Assembly: GCF_030269485.1 (NCBI RefSeq)
Contig: NZ_BSTL01000027.1
Span: 1-64,000, forward strand
Direction of reading: 5' to 3'
Length of the DNA stretch: 64,000 bases
Origin: Actinoplanes sp. NBRC 103695
Lineage (GTDB): Bacteria; Actinomycetota; Actinomycetes; Mycobacteriales; Micromonosporaceae
In this document: in pieces, positions 33,206 through 41,538 of the stretch
How the letters are laid out: every line of letters starts with the position of its first letter
How positions within the stretch are numbered: the first letter of the stretch is position 1
Made by a program: the position numbers and the translations under genes
Notes under the pieces: generated by a model
Databases searched by the model: none
What the model was told of the DNA's origin: nothing
Seen by the model: only the letters and a program-made list of their open reading frames with translations

Positions 33206-34036
33206 ATGGCGCGACCGATCTGGACCGGAGCAATCACGTTTGGGCTGGTGTCCGTGCCGGTGGCCATGTATTCGGCCACCCGCGAGCACGAGGTGTCCTT
33301 CCACCAGTACGAGAAGGGCACCAGCGACCGCATCCGCTACCAGCGGGTCAACGAGCGCACCGGCAAGGAGGTCGACTTCGCGGACATCGCCAAGGGCACC
33401 GACGTCGGCGGCGGCAAGCTGGTCATGCTCGAGCAGGAGGAGCTCGACTCGGTGGCGCCGGGCCGGTCCAAGAGCCTCGACCTGCACGCCTTCGTCGACC
33501 TGGAGGAGATCGACCCGATCTTCTACCAGAAGAGCTACTACCTGGCGCCGGGCAGCGAGGAGACCGCCAAGACGTACGCGCTGCTCCGCGACGCCATGGC
33601 CAAGGTCGGCCGGGCCGCCATCGGGACGCTGGTGATGCGCGGCAAGGAGTACCTGGCGGCGATCCGTCCGGACGGCAAGCTGCTCGTCCTGGAGACGATG
33701 TTCTTCGCCGACGAGGTGCGCGACGCCGAGGAGGAACTCGGCGGGCTGCCCAGCGCGACCGCGAAGCCGGCCGAGATGAAGATGGCCGTGCAGCTGATCG
33801 ACTCGATGTCAGGCAAGTGGAAGCCGGCCGACTATCGGGACAGCTACACGGATCGGGTCAACGCACTGATCAAGGAGAAGAAGAAGGGCAAGGAGATCAC
33901 CGTCGCCGAGCCGGCGCCGGAGGCCACCGACGTCACCGACCTGATGGAGGCGTTGCGGGCCAGCGTCGACCGCGCCAAGTCAACACGCGCCAAGAAGGCG
34001 GCGCCAAAGAAGAAGGCCCGCAAGAAGGCGGCGTAG
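33206..34036 (+). CDS. ku: Ku protein (non-homologous end joining)
   Basis: A 276-residue bacterial Ku. MARPIWTGAITFGLVSVPVAMYSAT, FHQYEKGTSDRIRYQRVNERTGKEV and YYLAPG are the core family blocks. Bacterial Ku forms a homodimeric ring on DNA ends and recruits ligase LigD. The C-terminus is a Lys/Ala tail (KKAAPKKKARKKAA), as in Ku proteins that bind DNA independently of ends. No LigD gene is in the window. The TetR operator lies 34 bp upstream, so the two promoters are close. Confidence 0.95.
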   Translation: MARPIWTGAITFGLVSVPVAMYSATREHEVSFHQYEKGTSDRIRYQRVNERTGKEVDFADIAKGTDVGGGKLVMLEQEELDSVAPGRSKSLDLHAFVDLEEIDPIFYQKSYYLAPGSEETAKTYALLRDAMAKVGRAAIGTLVMRGKEYLAAIRPDGKLLVLETMFFADEVRDAEEELGGLPSATAKPAEMKMAVQLIDSMSGKWKPADYRDSYTDRVNALIKEKKKGKEITVAEPAPEATDVTDLMEALRASVDRAKSTRAKKAAPKKKARKKAA

Positions 34037-34049
34037 GACGAGACCTACG
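34032..34049. terminator. Short bidirectional hairpin between ku and kdpD
   Basis: CGTAGG (34032-34037) and CCTACG (34044-34049) form a 6-bp stem with a 6-base loop, spanning both stop codons of the convergent genes. Confidence 0.45.
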
Positions 34050-36519
34050 ACGCGTCACCGCCCGATGCGGGGAGCGCGACGATCATCGTGAGACCGCCAC
34101 CCGGCGTCTCCTCGGGGGTCAGCGTGCCTCCCATCGCCTCGGTCAGGCCCCGGGACAGCGCGAGTCCGAGGCCGACGCCGGTGTGGTTGTCGCGGTCGCC
34201 GCGGCGCTGGAAGGGCAGGAACACGTCGTCCCAGCGGTCTTCGGGGATGCCGGGGCCGTGGTCGATCACTCGGATCTCGACGGTGGCGCCGTGCGCGCTG
34301 GCGGTGATCATCGGCGCCCGGTCCGGTGGGCTGTGCCGCAGGGCGTTGGCGGTGAGGTTGACGATGACCCGTTCCAGCAGGCCGGGATCGGTGTGCAGCA
34401 CGGGCAGGTCGTCGGGGATGTGCAGGCCGACGGTGCGGCCGGGCGGGCCGAGGTCGTCGAGGGCGCGCGGGATGATCTCCTCGGCGCCGGCGTCGACGGT
34501 GGCCACGCCGAGGGCGCCGGCCTGCAGGCGGCTCATGTCGAGCAGGTTGGTGACCAGGCGGACCAGCCGGTCGAGGGACTCGTCGGCCGTCGCCAGGAGT
34601 TCGCCGCGGTCGTGGTCGTCGAAGTGGACGTCGTCGCTGCGCAGGCTGGCGATCGCGGCCTTGGCGGAGGCGAGGGGCGTACGCAGATCGTGGCTGACCG
34701 CGGCGAGCAACGCCGTGCGCAACCGGTTCGCCTCGGCGAGGGGTTTCGCCGTGGCGGCCTCGGCGGTGAGCCGTTCCTGGCGCAGCGCGAGGGTGGCCTG
34801 CGCGGCGAACGCCTCCACGACGCGCCGGTCGCTGGCCGCCAGCGGATGCCCCCTGAGCTGCATCGTCACCTCGCCGACCCGCACCGACGCGTCGGGCTCG
34901 GCGGTGGACACGCCCACCGAGGCGACCACCTCGTCGTGGTCCAGCAGGGCCACCGAGTCCAGAGTGAACGTCTCCCGCAGCCGTTCCAGCAGGGCCATCA
35001 GCGGCCGCTCGCCGCGCAGCACGCTGCCCGCGATGGTGGCCAGCGTCTGCGCGTCGGCGCCGGCCCGGGCGGCCTGCCGGGTCTTGCGGGCGGCGGTGTC
35101 GACCACCCAGCTGACCGCGATCGCGACCACGACGAAGATCAGCAGCGCGGCGAGGTTCTCTCCCTCGGCGATGGTGAACCGGCCGAGCGGCGGCGTGAAC
35201 CAGTAGTTGAGCAGCATCGATCCGGCCACCGCCGCGAGCAGCGCCGGCCAGAGCCCGCCGATCAGCGCGACGCCCACGACGGCGGCCAGGAAGAGCTGGA
35301 TGTCGAGGGTCAAGGACAGTTCCGGGTACGCGTGCAGCAGGGCGGTCAGCGCCGGAAGGCCGCCCAGCACCGTGGCGAACCCGGCGATCCGCCGGCGACG
35401 GGACAGAGCGGCGGGGGTACGCCGGGCGCGACGCCCCTGTCCGGCCCGTTCGTGCGGGACGAGATGGACGTCGATGGTGCCGGACAGCGCGGTGGTGGTG
35501 ACTCCGACGCCGGCGGTGAACAACTGGGCGAACCTCCCGCGACTGCTGGCGCCGAGCACGATCTGCGTGGCGTTGACGGCGCGGGCGAAGTCGAGCAGCG
35601 CCCGGGGCACGTCGGCGCCGGCGACCTGGTGGTAGGTGCCGCCCAGGCTCTCCACGAGCACCCGCTGCCGGGCCAGCGTGGCCGGGTCGGCGCCGGCCAG
35701 CCCGTCGTTGCGGGTGACGTGCACCGCCATCAGGTCGGCGCCGGAGTTGCGGGCGGCGATCCGGGCGGCCCGGCGGATCAGGGTGTCGCCCTCCGGACCT
35801 CCGGTGAGCGCGACGACGACCCGTTCGCGGGTCTCCCATGTGGCGTCGATCCGGTGGTCGGCGCGGTACTTGCCGAGCTGGTCCTCGACCTGGTCGGCGA
35901 GCCAGAGCAGGGCGAGCTCGCGCAGGGCGGTGAGGTTCCCGGCGCGGAAGTAGTTGCCCAGCGCGGCGTCGATCTTCTCCGGGCGGTAGATGTTGCCGTG
36001 CGCCATCCGCCGGCGCAGCGCCTCCGGGGTCATGTCGATCAGCTCGATCTGCTCGGCCGCCCGGACCACGGCGTCGGGCACGGTCTCCCGCTGCGCGACG
36101 CCGGTGATCTGGGCGACCACGTCGTTGAGCGACTCCAGGTGCTGCACGTTGACCGTGGTCAGCACGTCGATGCCGGCGTCCAGGATGACCCGGACGTCCG
36201 CCCAGCGCTTGGCGTGACGCGAGCCGGGCGCGTTGGTGTGCGCCAGTTCGTCCACGACCGCGAGCTCGGGCTTGCGAGCGAGCACGGCGTCGACGTCCAG
36301 CTCGGTCAGCTCCACGCCGCGGTAGTTCACCGTCTTGCGGGGCAGGACCTCCAGGTCGTCGAGCATGGCCTCGGTGTGTTTGCGGCCGTGGGTCTCGACG
36401 AAGGCGACCACCACGTCGGTGCCGCGCTCGGCGCGCCGGTGCGCCTCCTCCAACATGGTGTACGTCTTGCCGACGCCCGGTGCGGCGCCGAGGAAGATCC
36501 TGAGCTGACCCGTGGCCAT
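34045..36519 (-). CDS. kdpD: KdpD osmosensitive potassium-sensor histidine kinase
   Basis: An 824-residue sensor kinase. The KdpD N-terminal domain has a Walker A (GAAPGVGKTYTM) and Walker B-like VVDELAHTNAPGSRH; a Usp-like domain follows; then four membrane helices (DUF4118), a GAF-like region and the kinase core with SHDLRTPLASAK (phospho-His near residue 610), an N-box LTANALRHSPP and GVGLGLALSRGL. It senses low potassium or turgor and normally phosphorylates KdpE. It follows kdpC by 8 bp. No kdpE follows; the convergent ku gene is next. Confidence 0.95.
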   Translation of the reverse strand: MATGQLRIFLGAAPGVGKTYTMLEEAHRRAERGTDVVVAFVETHGRKHTEAMLDDLEVLPRKTVNYRGVELTELDVDAVLARKPELAVVDELAHTNAPGSRHAKRWADVRVILDAGIDVLTTVNVQHLESLNDVVAQITGVAQRETVPDAVVRAAEQIELIDMTPEALRRRMAHGNIYRPEKIDAALGNYFRAGNLTALRELALLWLADQVEDQLGKYRADHRIDATWETRERVVVALTGGPEGDTLIRRAARIAARNSGADLMAVHVTRNDGLAGADPATLARQRVLVESLGGTYHQVAGADVPRALLDFARAVNATQIVLGASSRGRFAQLFTAGVGVTTTALSGTIDVHLVPHERAGQGRRARRTPAALSRRRRIAGFATVLGGLPALTALLHAYPELSLTLDIQLFLAAVVGVALIGGLWPALLAAVAGSMLLNYWFTPPLGRFTIAEGENLAALLIFVVVAIAVSWVVDTAARKTRQAARAGADAQTLATIAGSVLRGERPLMALLERLRETFTLDSVALLDHDEVVASVGVSTAEPDASVRVGEVTMQLRGHPLAASDRRVVEAFAAQATLALRQERLTAEAATAKPLAEANRLRTALLAAVSHDLRTPLASAKAAIASLRSDDVHFDDHDRGELLATADESLDRLVRLVTNLLDMSRLQAGALGVATVDAGAEEIIPRALDDLGPPGRTVGLHIPDDLPVLHTDPGLLERVIVNLTANALRHSPPDRAPMITASAHGATVEIRVIDHGPGIPEDRWDDVFLPFQRRGDRDNHTGVGLGLALSRGLTEAMGGTLTPEETPGGGLTMIVALPASGGDAS

Positions 36520-36527
36520 GACCGTGC

Positions 36528-37319
36528 CTAGGCGCCGTCGAGCGCGAGGTTGAGCTCGAGCACGTTGACCGCCGGCTCGCCCATGAAGCCCAGCGCACGC
36601 CCGTCGGTGTTCTCCGCGACCAACCGGCGGACCGCGTCCTCGGCGATCCCGCGTTCGCGGGCCACCCGGGGCACCTGCAGCGCGGCGTAGGCGGGGCTGA
36701 TGTGCGGGTCGAGGCCGCTGCCCGAGGCGGTCACCGCGTCGGCCGGAACCCTCGGTTCGGCGGGAGCGTCACCCCGGATCGGCGTGATCACCCCGCCGAG
36801 AGCGACGTAGTCCTCGCCTTCCTTGGCCGATTCGACCGGGACACCCTCGTAGGCCGCAAGGAACGGCGTGCCGGTCTGGTCGACCGAGACGACCCGGGTG
36901 ACCGGCCCGGTGAAGCCGTCCCGGCGGAAGACGGCGAGGACCGCGCCGACGCCGTCGCCGGTGCAGAAGGGCCGCCGACCGTCCACACCCTCCAGCTCAC
37001 CGATGGCCTTGCTGCGCGCACAGACGTCGTTGAGCAGGTCGAGGCTCTCCGGGCCGAGGTTGCTGGCCGACGTGGCGGTGGGGTCGTAGCCGTCGCCGGC
37101 CGCGGAGGGCCGGCTCTGGAAGTATCGCCGGACCGGGTTGCCGTCCGCGTCGGTGAAGGCCTGCCCGATGAGCCGGGTGTCGCCGGCCCGGTCACGCAGC
37201 CCGGGCAGTTGCCCGACCGCGACCATCGCGAGCGGATAGGCCAGCCCGAGCAGAACCGTGAGAACAAGTAGCGCACGCAGCGCCGCGAGGTGCTGGGCGA
37301 GCCAGGTGGGAAGTCGCAT
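36528..37319 (-). CDS. kdpC: KdpC subunit of potassium-transporting ATPase, enlarged
   Basis: A 263-residue KdpC, against ~190 in E. coli. One N-terminal membrane helix (LAALRALLVLTVLLGLAYPLAMVAV), then YFQSRPSAAGDGYDPTATSASNLGPES and, near the end, GSGLDPHISPAYAALQVPRVAR, both diagnostic. Between these blocks lie about 80 extra residues (starting DVCARSKAIGELEGVDGRRPF) that seem lineage-specific. KdpC stabilises the KdpA-KdpB complex and aids ATP binding. It follows kdpB by 5 bp. Confidence 0.95.
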   Translation of the reverse strand: MRLPTWLAQHLAALRALLVLTVLLGLAYPLAMVAVGQLPGLRDRAGDTRLIGQAFTDADGNPVRRYFQSRPSAAGDGYDPTATSASNLGPESLDLLNDVCARSKAIGELEGVDGRRPFCTGDGVGAVLAVFRRDGFTGPVTRVVSVDQTGTPFLAAYEGVPVESAKEGEDYVALGGVITPIRGDAPAEPRVPADAVTASGSGLDPHISPAYAALQVPRVARERGIAEDAVRRLVAENTDGRALGFMGEPAVNVLELNLALDGA

Positions 37320-37324
37320 GATGA

Positions 37325-39433
37325 TCAGATCCCGGGGATGAACTGGAGGAGAAGGTCGATGAGCTTGATGCCGAGGAACGGCGCGATGACGCCGCCCAGC
37401 CCGTAGATCCAGAGGTTGCGGCGCAGCAGCGCGGCGGCGCCGGCCGGCGTGTACCGGACGCCGCGCAGGGCGAGCGGGATCAGCGCCACGATCACCAGCG
37501 CGTTGAAGATGACCGCGGACAGGATCGCCGACCCGGGCGAGTGCAGCCGCATGACGTTGAGCGCGTCCAGGCCCGGGTACACCGCGGCGAACATGGCCGG
37601 GATGATCGCGAAGTACTTGGCGATGTCGTTGGTGATCGAGAACGTGGTCAGCGCCCCGCGGGTGATCAGCAACTGCTTACCGATCTCCACGATCTCGATC
37701 AGCTTCGTCGGGTCGGAGTCGAGGTCGACCATGTTGCCGGCCTCCTTCGCGGCCGACGTTCCGGTGTTCATCGCCACGCCGACGTCCGCCTGGGCCAGCG
37801 CCGGAGCGTCGTTGGTTCCGTCGCCGGTCATCGCGACCAGCCGGCCGCCCTCCTGCTCCATCCTGATCAGCGCCAGCTTGTCCTCGGGTGTCGCCTCGGC
37901 CAGGAAGTCGTCCACGCCGGCCTCGTCGGCGATCGCCTTGGCCGTACGCGGGTTGTCGCCGGTGATCATCACGGTGCGGATGCCCATCCGGCGCATCGCG
38001 TCGAACCGCTCCCGCATCCCCGGCTTCACCACGTCCTTGAGGTGGATCACCCCGAGGATCCGGTCGTTCTCCGCCACGACGAGCGGGGTGCCGCCGCCGG
38101 CACTGATCCGGTCGACGATCTCAGCGACCTCGTCGTTCTCAGCGACCTCGTCGTTCTCAGCGCCGGCCCACCCGATGACGGCCGCGGCCGCTCCCTTGCG
38201 GATCTGCCGTTCGCCCAGGTCGACGCCGCTCATCCGGGTCTGCGCGCTGAACGGCACGAAGGTCGCGCCTCCGATCAGGCCCGCCTCCCGCTCCCGCAGG
38301 CCGTACTCGTTCTTGGCGAGGACCACGATCGATCGCCCTTCGGGCGTCTCGTCGACGAGGCTGGCGAGTTGCGCGGCCTCGGCGAGGGTCGCGGCGGTGA
38401 GCCCGTTCACGGGTACGAACTCAGCAGCCTGCCTGTTCCCCAGCGTGATGGTGCCGGTCTTGTCGAGCAGCAGCGTGCTCACGTCACCGGCGGCCTCCAC
38501 CGCACGCCCGCTCATCGCGAGCACGTTGCGTTGCACCAGCCGGTCCATCCCGGCGATGCCGATCGCTGAGAGCAGCGCCCCGATCGTCGTCGGGATCAGG
38601 CACACGATCAGCGACACGAGTACCACGCCGGTGACGCCGTTGCCGTCGATGGCGGCGGTGTCCGGCGCCGCGGCCTGGTAGGCCTTCGAGAAGATCGCCA
38701 GCGGCTGCAACGTCACCACCGACAGCAGGAAGATGAGCGTCAGCGCGGAGAGCAGGATGTTCAGCGCGATCTCGTTCGGCGTCTTCTGCCGGTTGGCGCC
38801 CTCCACCAGCGCGATCATCCGGTCGACGAAGCTCTCGCCGGGCCGCTGCGTGATCCGGACGACGATCCGGTCGGAGAGGACCCGCGTGCCGCCGGTCACC
38901 GCCGACCGGTCACCACCGGACTCACGGATGACCGGCGCCGACTCGCCGGTGATCGCCGACTCGTCGACGCTGGCGATGCCCTCGATGACGTCGCCGTCGC
39001 CCGGGATGATCTGACCGGCCACCACGACCACGACGTCGTCGCGCTGGAGTTCGGAGGCCGGGATGGTCCTGCCGTCCCCCAGGTGCGCAACGGTGTCCAT
39101 CTTGGACTGCCGCAGCGTCGCCGCCTGGGCCTTGCCGCGCCCTTCGGCGACCGCCTCGGCCAGGTTGGCGAAGATCACGGTCAGCCACAGCCAGCCGGTG
39201 ATCGACCAGGCCAGGATGCTCGGGTCGACGATCGACAGCACGGTGGTGAAGACCGCGCCGACCTCGACGATGAGCATGACCGGGTTGTGCCAGAGGGTGC
39301 GCGGGTCGAGCTTGCGAAGCGCGGACGGCAGCGATTTCCCGAGTTGCCGCGGATCGAGCAGCCCGCCGCCGACCCGCCTGGGCGTGGTCGCGGTGCGCTG
39401 GGTGGGAGGTTTGTCGAGAACAGGTGTGGTCAT
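37325..39433 (-). CDS. kdpB: KdpB P-type ATPase subunit
   Basis: About 702 residues from ATG 39433; in-frame codons beyond it fall in the kdpA-kdpB gap. The phosphorylation motif DKTGTITLGNR is at D324, TGES appears in the actuator domain, and MTGDGTNDAPALAQADVG forms the hinge. It hydrolyses ATP to power K+ uptake through KdpA. The N-domain contains a doubled ENDEVA from an exact 18-bp tandem duplication (38121-38156). Confidence 0.97.
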   Translation of the reverse strand: MTTPVLDKPPTQRTATTPRRVGGGLLDPRQLGKSLPSALRKLDPRTLWHNPVMLIVEVGAVFTTVLSIVDPSILAWSITGWLWLTVIFANLAEAVAEGRGKAQAATLRQSKMDTVAHLGDGRTIPASELQRDDVVVVVAGQIIPGDGDVIEGIASVDESAITGESAPVIRESGGDRSAVTGGTRVLSDRIVVRITQRPGESFVDRMIALVEGANRQKTPNEIALNILLSALTLIFLLSVVTLQPLAIFSKAYQAAAPDTAAIDGNGVTGVVLVSLIVCLIPTTIGALLSAIGIAGMDRLVQRNVLAMSGRAVEAAGDVSTLLLDKTGTITLGNRQAAEFVPVNGLTAATLAEAAQLASLVDETPEGRSIVVLAKNEYGLREREAGLIGGATFVPFSAQTRMSGVDLGERQIRKGAAAAVIGWAGAENDEVAENDEVAEIVDRISAGGGTPLVVAENDRILGVIHLKDVVKPGMRERFDAMRRMGIRTVMITGDNPRTAKAIADEAGVDDFLAEATPEDKLALIRMEQEGGRLVAMTGDGTNDAPALAQADVGVAMNTGTSAAKEAGNMVDLDSDPTKLIEIVEIGKQLLITRGALTTFSITNDIAKYFAIIPAMFAAVYPGLDALNVMRLHSPGSAILSAVIFNALVIVALIPLALRGVRYTPAGAAALLRRNLWIYGLGGVIAPFLGIKLIDLLLQFIPGI
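38121..38156 (-). repeat. 18-bp tandem duplication within kdpB
   Basis: TCAGCGACCTCGTCGTTC occurs twice in a row on the + strand and is followed by a partial third copy. It encodes ENDEVA twice in the nucleotide-binding domain and keeps the frame. Confidence 0.85.
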
Positions 39434-39496
39434 GAAAGGCGCTCCGCGACGATTGCGAACTTCATTTCGGGCTTGTTGCCGCGCGCCGCCACCTCC

Positions 39497-39517
39497 CCCA
39501 CCCAGGCACTGGGTGGG
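39497..39517 (-). other. Hairpin in the kdpA-kdpB gap
   Basis: CCCACCCAG, loop GCA, CTGGGTGGG: a perfect 9-bp stem in the 136-bp gap between kdpA and kdpB. kdp genes are usually tightly packed, so this gap is unusual; the hairpin may attenuate or process the transcript to set subunit ratios. Confidence 0.6.
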
Positions 39518-39569
39518 CCGAAATGTAGGCGGCGGGTACGACGTTTTTGGGGCGTTGTCCACAGGGGCA

Positions 39570-41207
39570 TCACGACAAGCCCTCCGCGAGGGGCCCGAGA
39601 GCGAGAGCGGGCAGGAACGTGAGCGCGACCAGCACGACCGTGACGCCGACGACCATCGCGACGAACAACGGCTGGTGGGTGGGCAACGTGCCCTCCGACG
39701 CCGGCACCGACTTCTGCCTGACCAGCGACCCTGCCAGCGCCAGCACCAGCACCATCGGCAGGAAGCGGCCGAGCAGCATGGCCAGCCCCAGCGCGGTGTC
39801 CCACCAGCCGGTGTTGACCGTGATCCCGCCGAAGGCCGAGCCGTTGTTGTTGGCGGCGCTGGTGAAGGCGTAGAGCACCTCGGACAGGCCGTGCGGGCCG
39901 GCGTTGAGCGCGGTGGTGTTGTTGCCGGTGGCGAAGGCGGCCGCCGTGCCGATCAGCACCAGCGCGGGGGTGACCAGGAAGTACAGCGACGCGAGCTTGA
40001 TCTCCCGGGCGCCGATCTTCTTGCCCAGGTACTCGGGTGTGCGCCCGACCATCAGCCCGGCCACGAAGACCGTGATGATCGCCAGGACCAGTAGGCCGTA
40101 CAGGCCGGAGCCGACGCCGCCGGGCGCGACCTCGCCGAGCATCATGTTGACCATCGGCATCATGCCGCCGAGGGCGGTGTAGGAGTCGTGGAAGGAGTCG
40201 ACCGCGCCGGTCGAGGTGAGCGTGGTGGTCGCGGCGAAGACCGCCGAGTCGGGTACGCCGAAACGGACCTCCTTGCCCTCCATCGCGGCGCCGGCGGCCT
40301 GTGGCACCGTACCCGCGCCGTGGATCTCGAAGCCGACGGTCAGGGCGATGCTGCCCAGGGCGAGCACAGCCATCACCGCGACGATCGCGTAGCCCTGCCG
40401 GTTCTGGCCGACCATCCGGCCGAACACCCGGGGCAGGCTGAACGGGATCAGCAGGATCAGGAAGATCTGCAGCCAGTTGGTCCAGGTCGTCGGGTTCTCG
40501 AACGGGTGCGCGGAGTTGGTGTTGTAGAAGCCGCCGCCGTTGGTGCCGAGTTCCTTGATGGCCTCCTGGGAGGCGACAGGTCCGCCGGTGATGTGCTGGG
40601 TGGCGCCGGTCAGGGTGGTCACGTCGGTGCCGCCGGACAGGTTCTGCACCATGCCGGCCGCGAGGAAGACGATCGTGGCGACCACGCAGATCGGCAGCAG
40701 CACGCGCAGGGTGATCCGGATCAGGTCGACCCAGAAGTTGCCCAGCGTCCGGCGGGAGAACCCGCGGATCAGCGCGACCGCCACGGCGATGCCGACCGAG
40801 GCCGACACGAAGTTCTGCACGGCCAGGCCGGACATCTGGACCAGGTGGCCCATCGTGGACTCGCCGGCGTACGCCTGCCAGTTGGTGTTGGTGACGAAGC
40901 TGACCGCGGTGTTCCAGGCGATGTGGTCGGTGACCGCGGGCAGTCCGAGGGAGAGCCACAGCTTGTCCTGGACGCGCAGGAACAGGTAGAGGAACAGGAT
41001 CGACACCGCGGAGAACGCGAGCGCGCTCCGGGCGTACACCCCCCAGGTCTGCTCCGCGGCCGGGTTGACGCCGACCAGGCGGTAGACGCCGCGCTCGACC
41101 ACCGACGATCGTGTCCCGGTGACGACGCGGAACAGGTAGTCGCCGAACGGCCGGTAGGCGGCCGCGACGGCGAGCGCGAGCGTGCCGGCGAAGATCCAGC
41201 CGGCCAT
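39570..41207 (-). CDS. kdpA: KdpA potassium-translocating subunit
   Basis: A 545-residue membrane channel subunit. Visible blocks: RPFGDYLFRVVTG, WGVYARSALAFSAVSILFLY, NTAVSFVTNTNWQAYAGE and TNGGGFYNTNSAHPFENPTTWTN, the latter two containing selectivity-filter-type Gly-rich loops, and YAFTSAANNNGSAFGG. The start ATG overlaps the kdpF stop (TGATG). Confidence 0.96.
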   Translation of the reverse strand: MAGWIFAGTLALAVAAAYRPFGDYLFRVVTGTRSSVVERGVYRLVGVNPAAEQTWGVYARSALAFSAVSILFLYLFLRVQDKLWLSLGLPAVTDHIAWNTAVSFVTNTNWQAYAGESTMGHLVQMSGLAVQNFVSASVGIAVAVALIRGFSRRTLGNFWVDLIRITLRVLLPICVVATIVFLAAGMVQNLSGGTDVTTLTGATQHITGGPVASQEAIKELGTNGGGFYNTNSAHPFENPTTWTNWLQIFLILLIPFSLPRVFGRMVGQNRQGYAIVAVMAVLALGSIALTVGFEIHGAGTVPQAAGAAMEGKEVRFGVPDSAVFAATTTLTSTGAVDSFHDSYTALGGMMPMVNMMLGEVAPGGVGSGLYGLLVLAIITVFVAGLMVGRTPEYLGKKIGAREIKLASLYFLVTPALVLIGTAAAFATGNNTTALNAGPHGLSEVLYAFTSAANNNGSAFGGITVNTGWWDTALGLAMLLGRFLPMVLVLALAGSLVRQKSVPASEGTLPTHQPLFVAMVVGVTVVLVALTFLPALALGPLAEGLS

Positions 41208-41296
41208 CAGAACTTCTCCGGGAACAGCAGGGCGGCGACCATGAAGGCCGCGAGCAGGACGGCCACGATCAGGCCGATGAGGTTGACGGCGCTCAC
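41207..41296 (-). CDS. kdpF: KdpF small stabilising subunit
   Basis: A 29-residue single-helix protein, GTG start, reading MSAVNLIGLIVAVLLAAFMV and ending ALLFPEKF; the terminal P-E-[KR]-F is characteristic of KdpF. KdpF stabilises the KdpABC complex in the membrane. Its stop overlaps the kdpA start, and its own GTG overlaps the stop of another tiny ORF just upstream. Confidence 0.9.
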   Translation of the reverse strand: MSAVNLIGLIVAVLLAAFMVAALLFPEKF

Positions 41297-41376
41297 CAGC
41301 GTTCGACCGCCCGGATCAGTACGGTCAGCGCGGCGAACAGCGCGACCGTGATCACGACGAACACGAGATCAGCCAC
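41293..41376 (-). CDS. Tiny membrane ORF upstream of kdpF
   Basis: A 27-residue reading frame, GTG start with AGGAG eight bases upstream: MADLVFVVITVALFAALTVL, ending IRAVERW. It is a single hydrophobic helix with a positively charged, aromatic end. It overlaps kdpF by four bases (GTGA), so it should be the first gene of the kdp operon. I do not recognise a named family. It may be a second accessory peptide of the pump, or a leader peptide that controls translation. Confidence 0.65.
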   Translation of the reverse strand: MADLVFVVITVALFAALTVLIRAVERW

Positions 41377-41477
41377 GGGACGGCTCCTAGACGAGGATGT
41401 GTGCTTGCTCCTCGAGAACAGCGCGCGGCACGACGTGCTGTCATCGGTGTTCACGCGACCCCTACGCGCACGGCCCG

Positions 41478-41499
41478 GTTCTTGACGCGTTCTTAGCGC
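41478..41499. promoter_or_regulatory. 11-bp direct repeats upstream of the kdp operon
   Basis: GTTCTTGACGC (41478-41488) is followed immediately by GTTCTTAGCGC (41489-41499). Tandem 11-bp direct repeats are the classic binding pattern of OmpR/KdpE-type response regulators. They lie about 100 bp upstream of the first kdp ORF. Confidence 0.5.
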
Positions 41500-41508
41500 C
41501 CTTGACTT

Positions 41509-41530
41509 TTGTCAACAGTCTTGTGAACAA
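41509..41530. promoter_or_regulatory. GntR/FCD operator pair before the second GntR gene
   Basis: TTGTCAACA (41509-41517) and TTGTGAACAA (41521-41530) lie immediately ahead of the GntR start at 41539, matching the TTGTTGACAA sites at 23248-23302. Autoregulation is likely. Confidence 0.55.
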
Positions 41531-41538
41531 TCCGGGTC

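Noticed and set aside
33817..36531. 904-codon rightward open frame
   Set aside because: Antisense to kdpD; Gly/Arg/Gln-rich with no recognised domain.
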